A DNA stretch of 64,000 nt. It comes from Microcoleus sp036704825 (GTDB lineage Bacteria > Cyanobacteriota > Cyanobacteriia > Cyanobacteriales > Microcoleaceae). Shown here piece by piece: positions 16,198-25,700 of this stretch (position 1 is its first letter; every line of letters starts with the position of its first letter). Both the position numbers and the translations under genes were made by a program. A model generated the notes under the pieces. The model saw nothing but the letters and a program-made list of their open reading frames with translations. It did not search any database and was not told where the DNA came from. Location of the stretch: contig JAUBSN010000023.1 in assembly GCA_036704825.1 (NCBI GenBank), positions 27,366 through 91,365 on the forward strand, read 5' to 3'.

Positions 16198-17433
16198 ATG
16201 GTTCATCAACCCCCATCCGGTGCAAGAGATTTATTGCCCCTTGACGTTGCTCAAAAAATTTCGATCGAACGGCGCTTACAGCAGGTTTTTCACCGCTGGG
16301 GCTATCACCGGATTATTACTTCTACTCTAGAAAGGCTGGAGACATTGATGGCTGGGGGCGCGATCGACCGATCGACCTTAATTCAACTGCAAGACGCCGA
16401 GGATGGAGAACTCGGTTTGCGGCCGGAATTGACAGCATCTATCGCCCGCGCGGCTGCGATGCGGATGGCCGGGACTCGCTGGCAGCCGTTTCGCCTCTAC
16501 TACAACGCCAACGTGTTCCGCAAAGGCCCAGATACTGGATCGGGCGGGCAACAGGAGTTCTATCAAGCTGGGGTAGAGCTCCTCGGCGCGGGGGGGACGG
16601 TTGCGGATGCGGAAGTGCTGCTGCTGCTGTCTGAGTGCTTGCAGAACTTGGGAATTGATGGCTGGCATTTGGTTTTGGGAGAAGCGGGCTTGACTGCAAG
16701 ATTGCTGGAACCGTTTCCGCCAAACGTGCGCCAAAAAGTTCGGGGGGCGATCGCCAATCTCGATCGAATTGCCTTGGAAACTTTGCCGCTGTCAACCGAA
16801 TTGCGAGAAAGAGCACTGCTGTTATTTGACTTGCGCGGCCGCCCAGAAGAGGTGTTGCCAATTGTTGCCAAGCTGGATTTAGATTTGCCGCAGCAAGCCG
16901 CCTTAAACAATCTCAAATCGGCGATCGAATTGCTGCACAAATGTCAGTCAAAAATCCCCAATCTCAAATCTCACATTCACCTCGATTTGAGTTTAATTCA
17001 AACATTTGATTACTACACTGGCATCGTGTTTGAAGTTGTCAGCAGCAGCAAGACTGGACAGCGAGTTTTAGGACAAGGGGGACGCTACGACCAACTGTTG
17101 GGACTGTTCGATCCCCAAGGGCAAAATTCCCCCGGCATCGGGTTTTGTCTGAATATTGAAGATTTGCACCAAGTTTTGCTGACAGAGGGGCAATTGCCCA
17201 GCCAGACGCCCGCTAGCGACTGGTTGGTTGTGCCTCAAACTCCTGAAGCTAGTGCCGCTGCGTTTGCTTACGCGCGCAAACTCCGAGACTCTACTCACCT
17301 AGTTCGGGTGGAAATAGATTTGGAGAGTCGGGAGACGGAGGAGGCGGCGCGGGAATACGCGCGCGATCGGCGAATTGCTCAAATTGCTTGGGTAAATGCC
17401 GAAGGATTGCCAACAATTGAAACTGTAAATTAG
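16198..17433 (+). CDS. hisZ: ATP phosphoribosyltransferase regulatory subunit HisZ
   Basis: 411 residues related to histidyl-tRNA synthetase but lacking the anticodon-binding domain. It keeps GARDLLPLDVAQKISIERRL, the class II core (DGELGLRPELTASIARAAA; FRKGPDTGSGGQQEFYQAGV) and GQGGRYDQLLG. HisZ pairs with the short form of HisG to catalyse and regulate the first step of histidine synthesis; cyanobacteria use this arrangement. hisG is not in this window. Histidyl-tRNA synthetase itself is unlikely, as its catalytic histidine-specific motifs are incomplete. Confidence 0.9.
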   Translation: MVHQPPSGARDLLPLDVAQKISIERRLQQVFHRWGYHRIITSTLERLETLMAGGAIDRSTLIQLQDAEDGELGLRPELTASIARAAAMRMAGTRWQPFRLYYNANVFRKGPDTGSGGQQEFYQAGVELLGAGGTVADAEVLLLLSECLQNLGIDGWHLVLGEAGLTARLLEPFPPNVRQKVRGAIANLDRIALETLPLSTELRERALLLFDLRGRPEEVLPIVAKLDLDLPQQAALNNLKSAIELLHKCQSKIPNLKSHIHLDLSLIQTFDYYTGIVFEVVSSSKTGQRVLGQGGRYDQLLGLFDPQGQNSPGIGFCLNIEDLHQVLLTEGQLPSQTPASDWLVVPQTPEASAAAFAYARKLRDSTHLVRVEIDLESRETEEAAREYARDRRIAQIAWVNAEGLPTIETVN

Positions 17434-17577
17434 GGTAATTGATAATTGGTAATTGGTAGTTGGTAATTGGTTAAAAATCACCCGATATGATATTATGTAT
17501 CCTGCTGGTGGAGAGAAGGTTTTGCCAATTGCTAATTGCTAATTCCCTATCTACCTAAAATGTTTTGAGAGAACGCT

Positions 17578-17805
17578 ATGGCACACACTATTGTTACGAA
17601 TATTTGCGAGGGAGTTGCTGATTGCGTCGGCGCTTGTCCGGTTGCTTGCATTCACCCCGGCCCCGGCAAAAATGTCAAGGGTACTGATTGGTTTTGGATT
17701 GATTTTGATACCTGCATTGACTGCGGCATTTGTTTGCAGGTGTGTCCGGTGGAAGGTGCGATCGTTCCCGATGAACGCCCCCAGTTGCAGCAAACTCCCT
17801 CTTGA
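17578..17805 (+). CDS. Bacterial-type 7Fe/8Fe ferredoxin
   Basis: 75 residues with two cluster-binding runs: CEGVADCVGACPVACIH (spacing Cx5Cx3CPx2C, as in a 3Fe/4Fe site) and CIDCGICLQVCPVEGAI (Cx2Cx2Cx3CP, a 4Fe-4S site). A small soluble electron carrier, with redox partner unknown. The gene stands alone between hisZ and a Uma2 gene. Confidence 0.9.
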   Translation: MAHTIVTNICEGVADCVGACPVACIHPGPGKNVKGTDWFWIDFDTCIDCGICLQVCPVEGAIVPDERPQLQQTPS

Positions 17806-17821
17806 TTGAATTAAGTGTTTT

Positions 17822-17936
17822 TCCCCTTCTATTCTCTTCCTTTGTGTCACAAGCGTCTTTGCGGTTCGTTAAATTTATATAGGAACTTTTTTAACGAACC
17901 GCAGAGACCGCAGAGGACACAGAGAAGAAGTTGAGA
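17822..17936. repeat. Inverted repeat with TTAACGAACCGC arms
   Basis: GCGGTTCGTTAAA (about 17861-17873) and TTTAACGAACCGC (about 17890-17902) are inverted, with outer arms of the CTTTGTGTC / GAGGACACAGAGAAG kind. The related phrase CCTTCGTGTCCTTCGCGTCTTCGCGGTTC occurs at about 14055-14083. It is a non-coding dispersed palindrome. Confidence 0.65.
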
Positions 17937-17986
17937 AAGAACGAAAAAATATAACGTTGAGATATCTGAAGTGCCGGAAATTAATT

Positions 17987-18598
17987 ATGTTACTTTTAGA
18001 TCCAAAAACTCTCGAACCTGCTACCGAACAGCGCATTATTTTATATGAGGTGAGTTGGGATCAATACGAGCAACTTTCTGAGATGTTTGTCGATGAATTC
18101 CCCAGGATGACATACTTGGAAGGAACGTTAGAAATTATTATGACGACTTCGCCCGAACACGAAAGGCTCAAAAAAATTATTGCCCGGTTGATAGAAACCT
18201 ATGCGGTTGAAAGGCTAATTAATCTCAACGGTTACGGAAATGCTACATTTCGTCGCGAAGTTGTGAGACGGGGTGCTGAACCAGATGAGTGTTACTGTTT
18301 AGGTTTACTTGCAGAAGTCCCGGATATTGTCATAGAAATTGCTCTGACTGGCGGCGGTGTTGACAAGCTGGATGTGTATCGCGGTTTGCAAGTTCCTGAA
18401 GTCTGGTTTTGGGCTAACAATCGATTTTCTATTTACCGTTTGCGGGAGTCTGGTTATGAGTTAATTTCGAGGAGTGAATTTTTGCCTGAGTTAGACTTTT
18501 CTGTATTGAGTCAATATGTAGGATATGTTAACCAAACTGAAGCTGTCATTGCTTATAGAACTGTTTTGCAAACAGCTACAGAAAGCTCAAATCAATAG
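17987..18598 (+). CDS. Uma2-family endonuclease-like protein (DUF820)
   Basis: 203 residues from ATG at 17987; a TTG ten codons upstream is less likely. The restriction-endonuclease-like core is visible: GTLEIIMTTSPEHERLKKII, ERLINLNGYGNATFRRE, AEPDECYCLG, PDIVIEIALTGGGVDKLDVY and EVWFWANNRFSIYRL. The residues Glu/Asp..ExALTGGG..DKL fit the PD-(D/E)xK pattern. This family is greatly expanded in cyanobacteria and its role is unknown. Confidence 0.85.
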   Translation: MLLLDPKTLEPATEQRIILYEVSWDQYEQLSEMFVDEFPRMTYLEGTLEIIMTTSPEHERLKKIIARLIETYAVERLINLNGYGNATFRREVVRRGAEPDECYCLGLLAEVPDIVIEIALTGGGVDKLDVYRGLQVPEVWFWANNRFSIYRLRESGYELISRSEFLPELDFSVLSQYVGYVNQTEAVIAYRTVLQTATESSNQ

Positions 18599-18732
18599 AC
18601 ATCTCTAGAAAAGCCAGTATTGAACAGGCTTTCCGGCCCGTTCCACAATAAAAAAAGCCCGTGAAGCGTAGCTATCCCGCAGGGAATCGCACTTTACAAT
18701 AAAATCTACAATAAAAACTACAATAAAATCCT

Positions 18733-19212
18733 ATGGAGCCGATCGCACTTTCCCCCGAACACATTTCATCCATCCGCACCCACGCCGAAAGCGCTTATCC
18801 TGAAGAATGCTGCGGTTTGTTGCTAGGTCGAGTTACTGGCGAGGTTAAAACTTTAGTGGAAGTTTGGCCGACTGAAAATGCTTGGAGTGCCGAAGCCCAG
18901 GAGAATTGGCCCGACCAAAAAGAATTGACAGAAAGACGCAGATATGCTATAAGTCCCGAAGATATGTTGCGGGCGATGAAACACGGGCGCGATCGCGCTC
19001 TGGATATTATCGGTATATATCATTCTCACACGGATTGTCCCGCAGTGCCCTCAGAGTGCGATCGGACATTGGCTTGGGCCCAATACTCTTACATCATTGT
19101 GTCCGTCCGACAAGGCTGTTCGGAAGACCTCCGCAGTTGGAGTCTTGACGGAGAGGGTAACTTTCAAGCAGAGGAAATTCTCGCAGCCGAACCGACTCAG
19201 ATTAAGAAATAA
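18733..19212 (+). CDS. JAMM/MPN+ metalloprotease (Mov34/PAD-1 family, M67)
   Basis: 159 residues with the JAMM zinc motif: a glutamate in YPEECCGLLLG and then GIYHSHTDCPAVPSECD, that is HxHx7SxxD. Prokaryotic JAMM proteases of this type remove amino acids or peptides from the C-terminus of ThiS/MoaD/CysO-like sulfur carriers. The next gene, 79 bp downstream on the same strand, is an E1-like MoeB/rhodanese protein. The pair therefore suggests sulfur-carrier activation and processing, for example in cysteine or molybdopterin synthesis. No carrier gene lies between them. Confidence 0.9.
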   Translation: MEPIALSPEHISSIRTHAESAYPEECCGLLLGRVTGEVKTLVEVWPTENAWSAEAQENWPDQKELTERRRYAISPEDMLRAMKHGRDRALDIIGIYHSHTDCPAVPSECDRTLAWAQYSYIIVSVRQGCSEDLRSWSLDGEGNFQAEEILAAEPTQIKK

Positions 19213-19291
19213 TTAGTAAAAATAACAAATACGTAAAAATGCGAAAGATTCAGATAGGATATAATTCTAAATCGGCGCTACACAAAATATC

Positions 19292-20452
19292 ATGCTAAAT
19301 CCTAATCTGGAGGAGATCCAGCTCAACAAACAAGAATACGAACGCTACTCTCGCCACCTCATCCTCCCAGAAGTTGGATTGGACGGGCAAAAGCGTCTCA
19401 AAGCTGCCAGCGTGCTCTGCATCGGTACGGGAGGTCTAGGTTCGCCGCTGCTGCTGTATTTAGCAGCCGCCGGTGTTGGCCGCATTGGGATTGTAGACTT
19501 TGATGTTGTAGACCATTCCAATTTGCAGCGACAAATAATTCACGGCACTTCTTGGGTTGGGAAACCGAAGATTGAGTCGGGTAAAAATCGGATTTTAGAA
19601 ATTAATCCTTTTTGTCAAGTTGATTTGTACGAGACTCGCGTTAGTTCCGAAAATGCGATCGACATTGCTACTCCTTACGATATTATCATCGACGGTACGG
19701 ACAACTTCCCGACTCGCTATTTGATGAACGACGTTTGCGTACTTTTAAACAAGCCCAACGTCTACGGTTCCATCTTCCGATTTGAAGGACAAGCAACAGT
19801 TTTCAACTACGAAGGCGGCCCGAATTACCGCGATTTGTACCCGGAACCCCCGCCTCCTGGGATGGTTCCTTCTTGTGCCGAAGGCGGCGTTTTAGGCGTA
19901 TTGCCTGGAGTAATTGGCTGCATTCAAGCAACGGAAGCTATCAAGATTATCTTGGGTCAAGGCACTACTTTGAGCGGCAGATTGTTGCTTTACAATGCCT
20001 TAGATATGACGTTCCGGCAGTTGAAATTGCGCCCCAATCCAGTCCGCCCGGTAATTGAAAAGTTAATCGATTACGAAGAATTCTGCGGCTTTAATCAAGA
20101 AAAAGCAGAACAACCGCAAATTCCTGAGATGACTGTCAAAGAACTTAAGCAGTTAATCGACAGCGGTGCAAAGGATTTTGTATTGTTAGATGTTCGCAAT
20201 CCCAACGAGTATCAAATTTGTCAAATTCCTGGGTCGGTTTTGGTTCCTTTGCCGGATATCGAACAGGGCGCAGGTGTCGCTAAGGTCAAGGAACTGTTGA
20301 ACGGGCACCGCTTGATTGCACACTGCAAAATGGGCGGACGTTCGGCGAAGGCTTTGGGTATTTTGAAGGAAGCTGGAATTGAGGGGATTAATGTTAAGGG
20401 CGGAATTACTGCTTGGAGTGAAGAAGTAGACCCATCTGTACCTCAATATTAA
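19292..20452 (+). CDS. moeB: MoeB/ThiF-type E1 adenylyltransferase with rhodanese domain
   Basis: 386 residues. The N-terminal E1 domain opens NKQEYERYSRHLILPEVG. It has the nucleotide loop GTGGLGSPLLLYLAAAGVG, DGTDNFPTRYLMND, and the catalytic-cysteine region PSCAEGGVLGVLPG. Residues ~275-386 form a rhodanese domain with active-site loop HCKMGGRSAKAL. The paired CxxC zinc ligands of E. coli MoeB are not visible. It adenylates and sulfurates a ubiquitin-like carrier (MoaD, ThiS or CysO), the same domain order as MOCS3/Uba4. Confidence 0.9.
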   Translation: MLNPNLEEIQLNKQEYERYSRHLILPEVGLDGQKRLKAASVLCIGTGGLGSPLLLYLAAAGVGRIGIVDFDVVDHSNLQRQIIHGTSWVGKPKIESGKNRILEINPFCQVDLYETRVSSENAIDIATPYDIIIDGTDNFPTRYLMNDVCVLLNKPNVYGSIFRFEGQATVFNYEGGPNYRDLYPEPPPPGMVPSCAEGGVLGVLPGVIGCIQATEAIKIILGQGTTLSGRLLLYNALDMTFRQLKLRPNPVRPVIEKLIDYEEFCGFNQEKAEQPQIPEMTVKELKQLIDSGAKDFVLLDVRNPNEYQICQIPGSVLVPLPDIEQGAGVAKVKELLNGHRLIAHCKMGGRSAKALGILKEAGIEGINVKGGITAWSEEVDPSVPQY

Positions 20453-20498
20453 GATAGATCTTTTTCTGGGCGGGTGATTTGCCCGCCCGGAAGCGGGA

Positions 20499-22049
20499 TT
20501 ATTGCGGCGGCAACTGTTTATTTCTATTTAGTAGATTCTTGAACTTACCTAGTAGATTCTTGGAATTGGCACCCAACATCACCGCACCCCAAACCACAAC
20601 CCCCGCACCGATACTAATCAACAATACCAAGGCAAAAGAATTAATTCCCACCTTCAGCAAAGGCAAAGCAACAATTTGATTCGGCGGGTCTTGTTTAATT
20701 AAATAAGGAGAACTTCCAGCCACCACCCCGGCTACTCCCAAACCAAAGCCGACAGCTTGAATCGTGACTTCTAGTTTGGCATCCCGATAAGCTTCTTCGA
20801 TCGCCACAATAGCTCTAATTGCCTCGGTTGCTTGGTCTAGCAAGCCGGAACCGTGTTTGAAATAGCCTAAATCTGCTTGAATCTGCCTTTGAAACTGCGG
20901 GCAAGTTTCTTTGCTGAATGTTTCGAGGAAACTTAAATTGGCATCACTATCATTGTACTTTTTAGCTGCTTTGATGTCAAGAGTTATTTGATTTAATTTA
21001 TCTTGGTAATTTTGGGCGTTAATGGCGATCGTATTTTGGCGAAATTCCAAATCCATCAGCAACCGGGCATACTTCACAGCGCGCGGCGGCATCTCGATTG
21101 TCTGACGTTCCAGATGTTCTAGTTCCTCTTGCTTTAAACCCGCACCTTTCAATTGTCGCTGGTGGGCTTTATCTTGCTGCAAATACTTAAAAGTATTGTC
21201 AATATCCAGTTCAATTTGTTTGTATTCCTCGCGAGTCACGGCGTAAAGCTTGCGGCTGTCGTGATAAGCGCGAAGAATCTTATTCCGGTATAAAAACAAA
21301 TCCATAAAATCGCTGTACCGCGTCTCATCCCAGATTTCATCAGTTGCAGAACTGTTGAAAAACCAGACGATAACGTGGCAGTCGGTATCTTGCCGACTCG
21401 GATTGCCGTATTCTAAAATAGGGCTACCGAACAATTCGCCTTGACGGTAAAAACTCGGCAGATTTTGACCGGAAATAAATTTTTCTAGACACTGTTGGGC
21501 TAATTTTTTCAGAAACTGCGAATCTTCCCGCGCCGCCTGATTTTGTTCGACACTCAGCCAAGCTGTAAGCAGCAGAGTTTGCCCGAAATAGCTTTGCACG
21601 AAATCCGGCAGCAAGCAGTTATCGGGATTAAATTCCTTGAAGATGCTAACATCGACATCGGGCGTTTTATTGCCGTCAACTTTTTCGGGAACGCGAATTT
21701 GTAAACCCAAAGCGTAGCTGTCATCAATCCGCAGCGGTTGGGCGAAACCTTTGAGGCTAATTTGCTGGTTGTCAAGGGAAATATTCTTAGCAAAAGGCAG
21801 GGAATTGCGGTTGCCAACAACTTGTTTATCAATCAGGTTGACTCGCCATCCGGCAGGTTCGTCTTTTTTGGACAAGTAGCTGCCGTTGAATGCCTTACCG
21901 ACTGCTAATTTAGCTTGCAATATCTCGTTGCACTTTTCCCAGAGTTTGGTGAATTCTCCAGGGGAAATCGACTCTGTTTCTAGGGGTTGGCAGAGGTGAT
22001 AGGCAAATAGATAGACGTTGGGGGCATAGATTTTACTATTTTGAGTCAT
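20499..22049 (-). CDS. CATRA-like membrane protein of a CHAT/TPR conflict system
   Basis: 516 residues from ATG at 22049; the open frame runs 21 codons further into the upstream gene. The N-terminal half is soluble (IYAPNVYLFAYHLCQPLETE then FTKLWEKCNEILQAKL). The middle is helical or coiled (about 270-420). Near the C-terminus are two membrane helices (about 440-465 and 475-500) and a basic tail. The gene overlaps the upstream 120-residue gene by 14 nt, and the TPR-CHAT protease gene lies upstream on the same strand. The start pattern and neighbours recall CATRA (caspase/TPR-repeat-associated) proteins of predicted cell-death systems. That name is an inference; I do not recognise a catalytic site. 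Confidence 0.6.
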   Translation of the reverse strand: MTQNSKIYAPNVYLFAYHLCQPLETESISPGEFTKLWEKCNEILQAKLAVGKAFNGSYLSKKDEPAGWRVNLIDKQVVGNRNSLPFAKNISLDNQQISLKGFAQPLRIDDSYALGLQIRVPEKVDGNKTPDVDVSIFKEFNPDNCLLPDFVQSYFGQTLLLTAWLSVEQNQAAREDSQFLKKLAQQCLEKFISGQNLPSFYRQGELFGSPILEYGNPSRQDTDCHVIVWFFNSSATDEIWDETRYSDFMDLFLYRNKILRAYHDSRKLYAVTREEYKQIELDIDNTFKYLQQDKAHQRQLKGAGLKQEELEHLERQTIEMPPRAVKYARLLMDLEFRQNTIAINAQNYQDKLNQITLDIKAAKKYNDSDANLSFLETFSKETCPQFQRQIQADLGYFKHGSGLLDQATEAIRAIVAIEEAYRDAKLEVTIQAVGFGLGVAGVVAGSSPYLIKQDPPNQIVALPLLKVGINSFALVLLISIGAGVVVWGAVMLGANSKNLLGKFKNLLNRNKQLPPQ

Positions 22050-22398
22050 TGTCTGTATTTGATGGATTCTCTGCATCGAGTTCTTGTTGAAGTTTTTTGT
22101 ACCTATCTTCAATGCTTTGACGCAGAACTTGAGTGATATTGGTTAGCGGCTGCATTGTAGTTGAGGTGGGTTCGCCCGGATCGTCGATTTCTTGCCGCAG
22201 ACAATCTCTTAATTGCTCTCCTAAGTCGCGCTCTATACACCAATTTTTGATAGCTTCAGCAATTGAAGATTCATTATCTGCTAAGTTGGCTATTTCGTCC
22301 TCTAAGTTGGGTAAATCGCGCCATGCTTCCGGCAAAAAAATGCTCGGTTCTTCCTTCAGCCAGTAGAGAAAGGTAGCGATATGTTTGTGAATTTTCAC
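22036..22398 (-). CDS. Small protein coupled to the CATRA-like gene
   Basis: 120 residues, soluble, acidic and helical, starting IHKHIATFLYWLKEEP with FLPEAWRDLPNLEDEI. The start is GTG at 22398, with a strong GGAGG eight bases upstream. The stop overlaps the start of the 516-residue membrane protein gene, so the two are translationally coupled. By position and size it could be the CATRA-associated small protein described with such systems. Sequence alone does not tell what it does. Confidence 0.65.
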   Translation of the reverse strand: MKIHKHIATFLYWLKEEPSIFLPEAWRDLPNLEDEIANLADNESSIAEAIKNWCIERDLGEQLRDCLRQEIDDPGEPTSTTMQPLTNITQVLRQSIEDRYKKLQQELDAENPSNTDNDSK

Positions 22399-22486
22399 AG
22401 TCTAATCCTCCGTTAATAAAATGTGATTTACTTGGGCGGGCATTGTCAGCTAGTGGTGTCAATCAACACGCTATTTCCCGAAGTCC

Positions 22487-22717
22487 GGCAGGGAATGAAT
22501 TCCCTGCCTCAAAGCGAAAGTCCTCTAAAGAGGACTAATACCAAATCTAGCTTAAGTACCCCATTTATCTCGCTTGTCTGCGGAGGCAGACTTCAACTGG
22601 TTCCCCGACTCTGCCTGGGAACCGATGTCTAGAGGCGGTGAATAACTCGAATTGAGCATAAATCTTCAGTCCTCTTCAGAGGACTTTCGCTATTAGCCAG
22701 GGAATTCATTCCCTGGC
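22487..22717. repeat. 231-bp inverted-repeat element, AGCGAAAGTCCTCT family
   Basis: The element opens GGCAGGGAATGAATTCCCTG..AAAGCGAAAGTCCTCTaaAGAGGACT and closes AGTCCTCTtcAGAGGACTTTCGCT..GCCAGGGAATTCATTCCCTG. The long imperfect inverted arms (~45 bp) each contain a smaller palindrome. A shorter relative sits at 63568-63652. It occupies the gap between the CHAT gene and the small CATRA-associated gene. Non-coding; MITE-like. Confidence 0.8.
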
Positions 22718-22760
22718 GGTCTTTCGGTTCAACCTAAAACCATTATAATACCCACATTAT

Positions 22761-25700
22761 CTAATATCCAGTAGCACAGAATGCAGCCCAATACTTAGGA
22801 TGAACAAAAGGCTGCTTAGCCTTGGGTATATAACTTAACCAATCTTTCACACTTTGTCTAGATTTTTCATCTAAATTTAACAATTCTACCCAAACTCGAA
22901 AATCCTCGATACTCACCCCGCGCATCCAGTTTTGCGCCGCATTCAAAGCGAGGGCTACTGAATCTGCATCCGGCAATTCTTGATAAAATTTAATCATCAA
23001 AATTGCGGTGGCAAAATCATCGACAGCCCACAGACTGCTGACAACATTCATGCTACCCGCATACAAAAAACCGCTGGGTAAACCAATGTATTCATCGGTC
23101 ATTGCGGTTGAGTCGGTTAACCCGGTTTCGCAGGCGGAAAGTGTGACGAGACTGCACTGCGGTAACTGCAAATCGGCAAAGATTTCTCGCAGGGTGAGGC
23201 ATTTTTCGGGGATGGCTTTTCTGCCGCTGCGTAGGGTGACATAGCGCTTGGTTTCTAGCCCATCTTTTTCTAGCCCCCCCTTAGCAAGGGGATTTTCTTC
23301 TAGCCCCCCCTTAGCAAGGGGGGGTTGGGGGGGGTTAATTTCTAATGTTGGTTCCAGGGAATCGGCTAAGACTAGGGATGACAGCAGCGGATTGTCAAAG
23401 TTGAATACGCCGTGACAGGAAAAGTGCAGGTAGCTGGTGTTTGCGAGGTTTTCTCCGTTTTCGTTGAGGGCGGTTTTTGTGGCTTGTTTTTTGAGTAAAA
23501 TTTGATGGGGATTGAATCGGATTTTGATAGTTTCTACTTCCATATCCGCGTTGAATAAGTCTTCGGTGGGATTCTGGAGGGCAAATAGTTGTTGCTGATT
23601 TGCTGGGGTGGATTTTCTGGTGGTGAGGCGATTTTTTACGAGTTGCAGCAGTTGCAAGCTGGGGGCGTATTTCACGCCGTCGGGGAAGCAGTCTAGGAGG
23701 TATCCGCGAGAGTTGGTTTTTTGTTTAAATCGGGTTTCTGAGGTGAATGGTAGGGCGTGGAGGGGGAATAAGTACAGGTAGCGGTGGGGTACTAGGATTA
23801 GTTGTTTGCAGTTGGGGGGGATGTGGGCGATTATCTCGTTCAGTTGCAGGATTTCTGAGAGTTTTTCGAGTTTTTGGGATAGGGTGTTTTGCCAGGTTTT
23901 GTTGGTGTTTTTGTTGCGGTATTCGTCGAGATAGTTGTTTTTCCAGGTTTCTAATTCGGCTATTTCGGTTGTGGTATATGTGACTGGTTTTATGCTGTCG
24001 CGGGTGATGATGAAGGCCGATCCGCCCCAGCTATTTTCGGAGTTGGAGTTATTGCCGATGTACCATTCTACGATCGCTGTTTCGGTGTCTAAGGTTTGTT
24101 GGAATTCGGCGATGTTTATGGGTTCGACTTTTTGAGTTAGGGAGAATTCTGGTTCTCGCTGTTTTATCTGTTCTAGCAGTTGTGTTAGTTGCTGTAAGGT
24201 TGTTTCTAATTTGTCTTTTTGTTGTTGGAAAGATTCGGGGTTGAGGCTGCTGGTTTGAGTTGCGCGTTGTGAGGGAGAGTCTTCGGGAACCCCCCCCGGC
24301 CCCCCCTTGGTAAGGGGGGGAGAAAGAGGGGGAGGAGATGGGGTTTCTGTTTCTAGGAGTTGTTGGGAGGCGGCGATTTGGCGGCGCAAGTTTCTGAGTT
24401 GCTGTTTCTCGGTTTCGGTGGCTGTTTTGGGGTAGATTTCGCTGTTGGTGAAGAGTTCGACTAGGTAGCGGGATTTGCTGCGTTCGATTGTTTGCAGGGC
24501 TTTGTCATATTGTTGGTGATTGATGCAGGATTGCATCATTTTTTCGTAGAGGTTGAGATTTTGTTCGATGATTTCTCGTTTGCGACTTTGGGATGTTACC
24601 CACTCGCGGCTTTGTTCGACTGCTTCTATGGCTTTTTCGTAGCCGAATATGGCTGTTTCCCACAAACTTTCTGCAAATCCTAAATCGCCTAAGTTTCTCG
24701 CCGCTTTGAGACAGCTAATTGGCAAAGCGGTGGGAGTGTAAACTTCTAAAGCTGCTNNNNNNNNNNNNNNNNNNNNNNNNNNNNNNNNNNNNNNNNNNNN
24801 NNNNNNNNNNNNNNNNNNNNNNNNNNNNNNNNNNNNNNNNNNNNNNNNNNNNNNNNTGAAAAAGTTGGATCGCCTTTTCGATATTCTCACCCCGTTCTCC
24901 TTTGATTCTGCTACCGTAAGCAGCAGCCAAATTATTTTGAGTCATCGCCCAATCTTGCGGGAAAGCAGGGCGGGTACGAACTTCTAAAGCTGCTTGAAAA
25001 AGTTGGATCGCCTTTTCGATATTCTCACCCCGTTCTCCTTTGATTCTGCTACCGTAAGCAGCAGCCAAATTGTTTTGAGTATCAGCCCAATCTTGCGGGA
25101 AAGCTGCGCGGGTGCGAACTTGTAAAGCGGCTTGATAAAATGCGATCGCCTTTTCGATATTCTCATCCTGTTCTCCTTTAATTCTGCTATAGTAAGCAGC
25201 CCCCAAATTATTTTGAGTATGAGCCCATTTTTCCGGGAAAGCAGGGCGGGTGTAAACTTCACTAGCTGCTTCAAAAAATGCGATCGCCTTTTCGATATTC
25301 TCACCCCGTTCTCCTTTGATTCTGCTATAGTAAGCAATTGCCAAATTATTTTGAGTATGAGCCCATTTTTCCGGAAAAGTTGGGCGGGTGTAAATTTCTA
25401 AAGCTGCTTCAAAAAATGCGATCGCCTTTTCGATATTCTCACCCCGTTCTCCTTTGATTCTGTTATAATAAGCATTTGCCAAATTATTTTGAGTCTTTGC
25501 CCAATCTTCGGCATAATCATATCGGTTAAAAATTTTCAGTACCACCTCGTAGCCTGCAATGGCAATTTCCATATAGCTGCTTTTGCTACCCAGTGGAAAC
25601 TCTTGAATCAAGTTACTGAAGTTGAAAATATTAATAATAATGTCTCTAACTTGGCGGAAATTCTTTTCGGCTATAATTTTAGTTCCCCACTTACGCAAAA

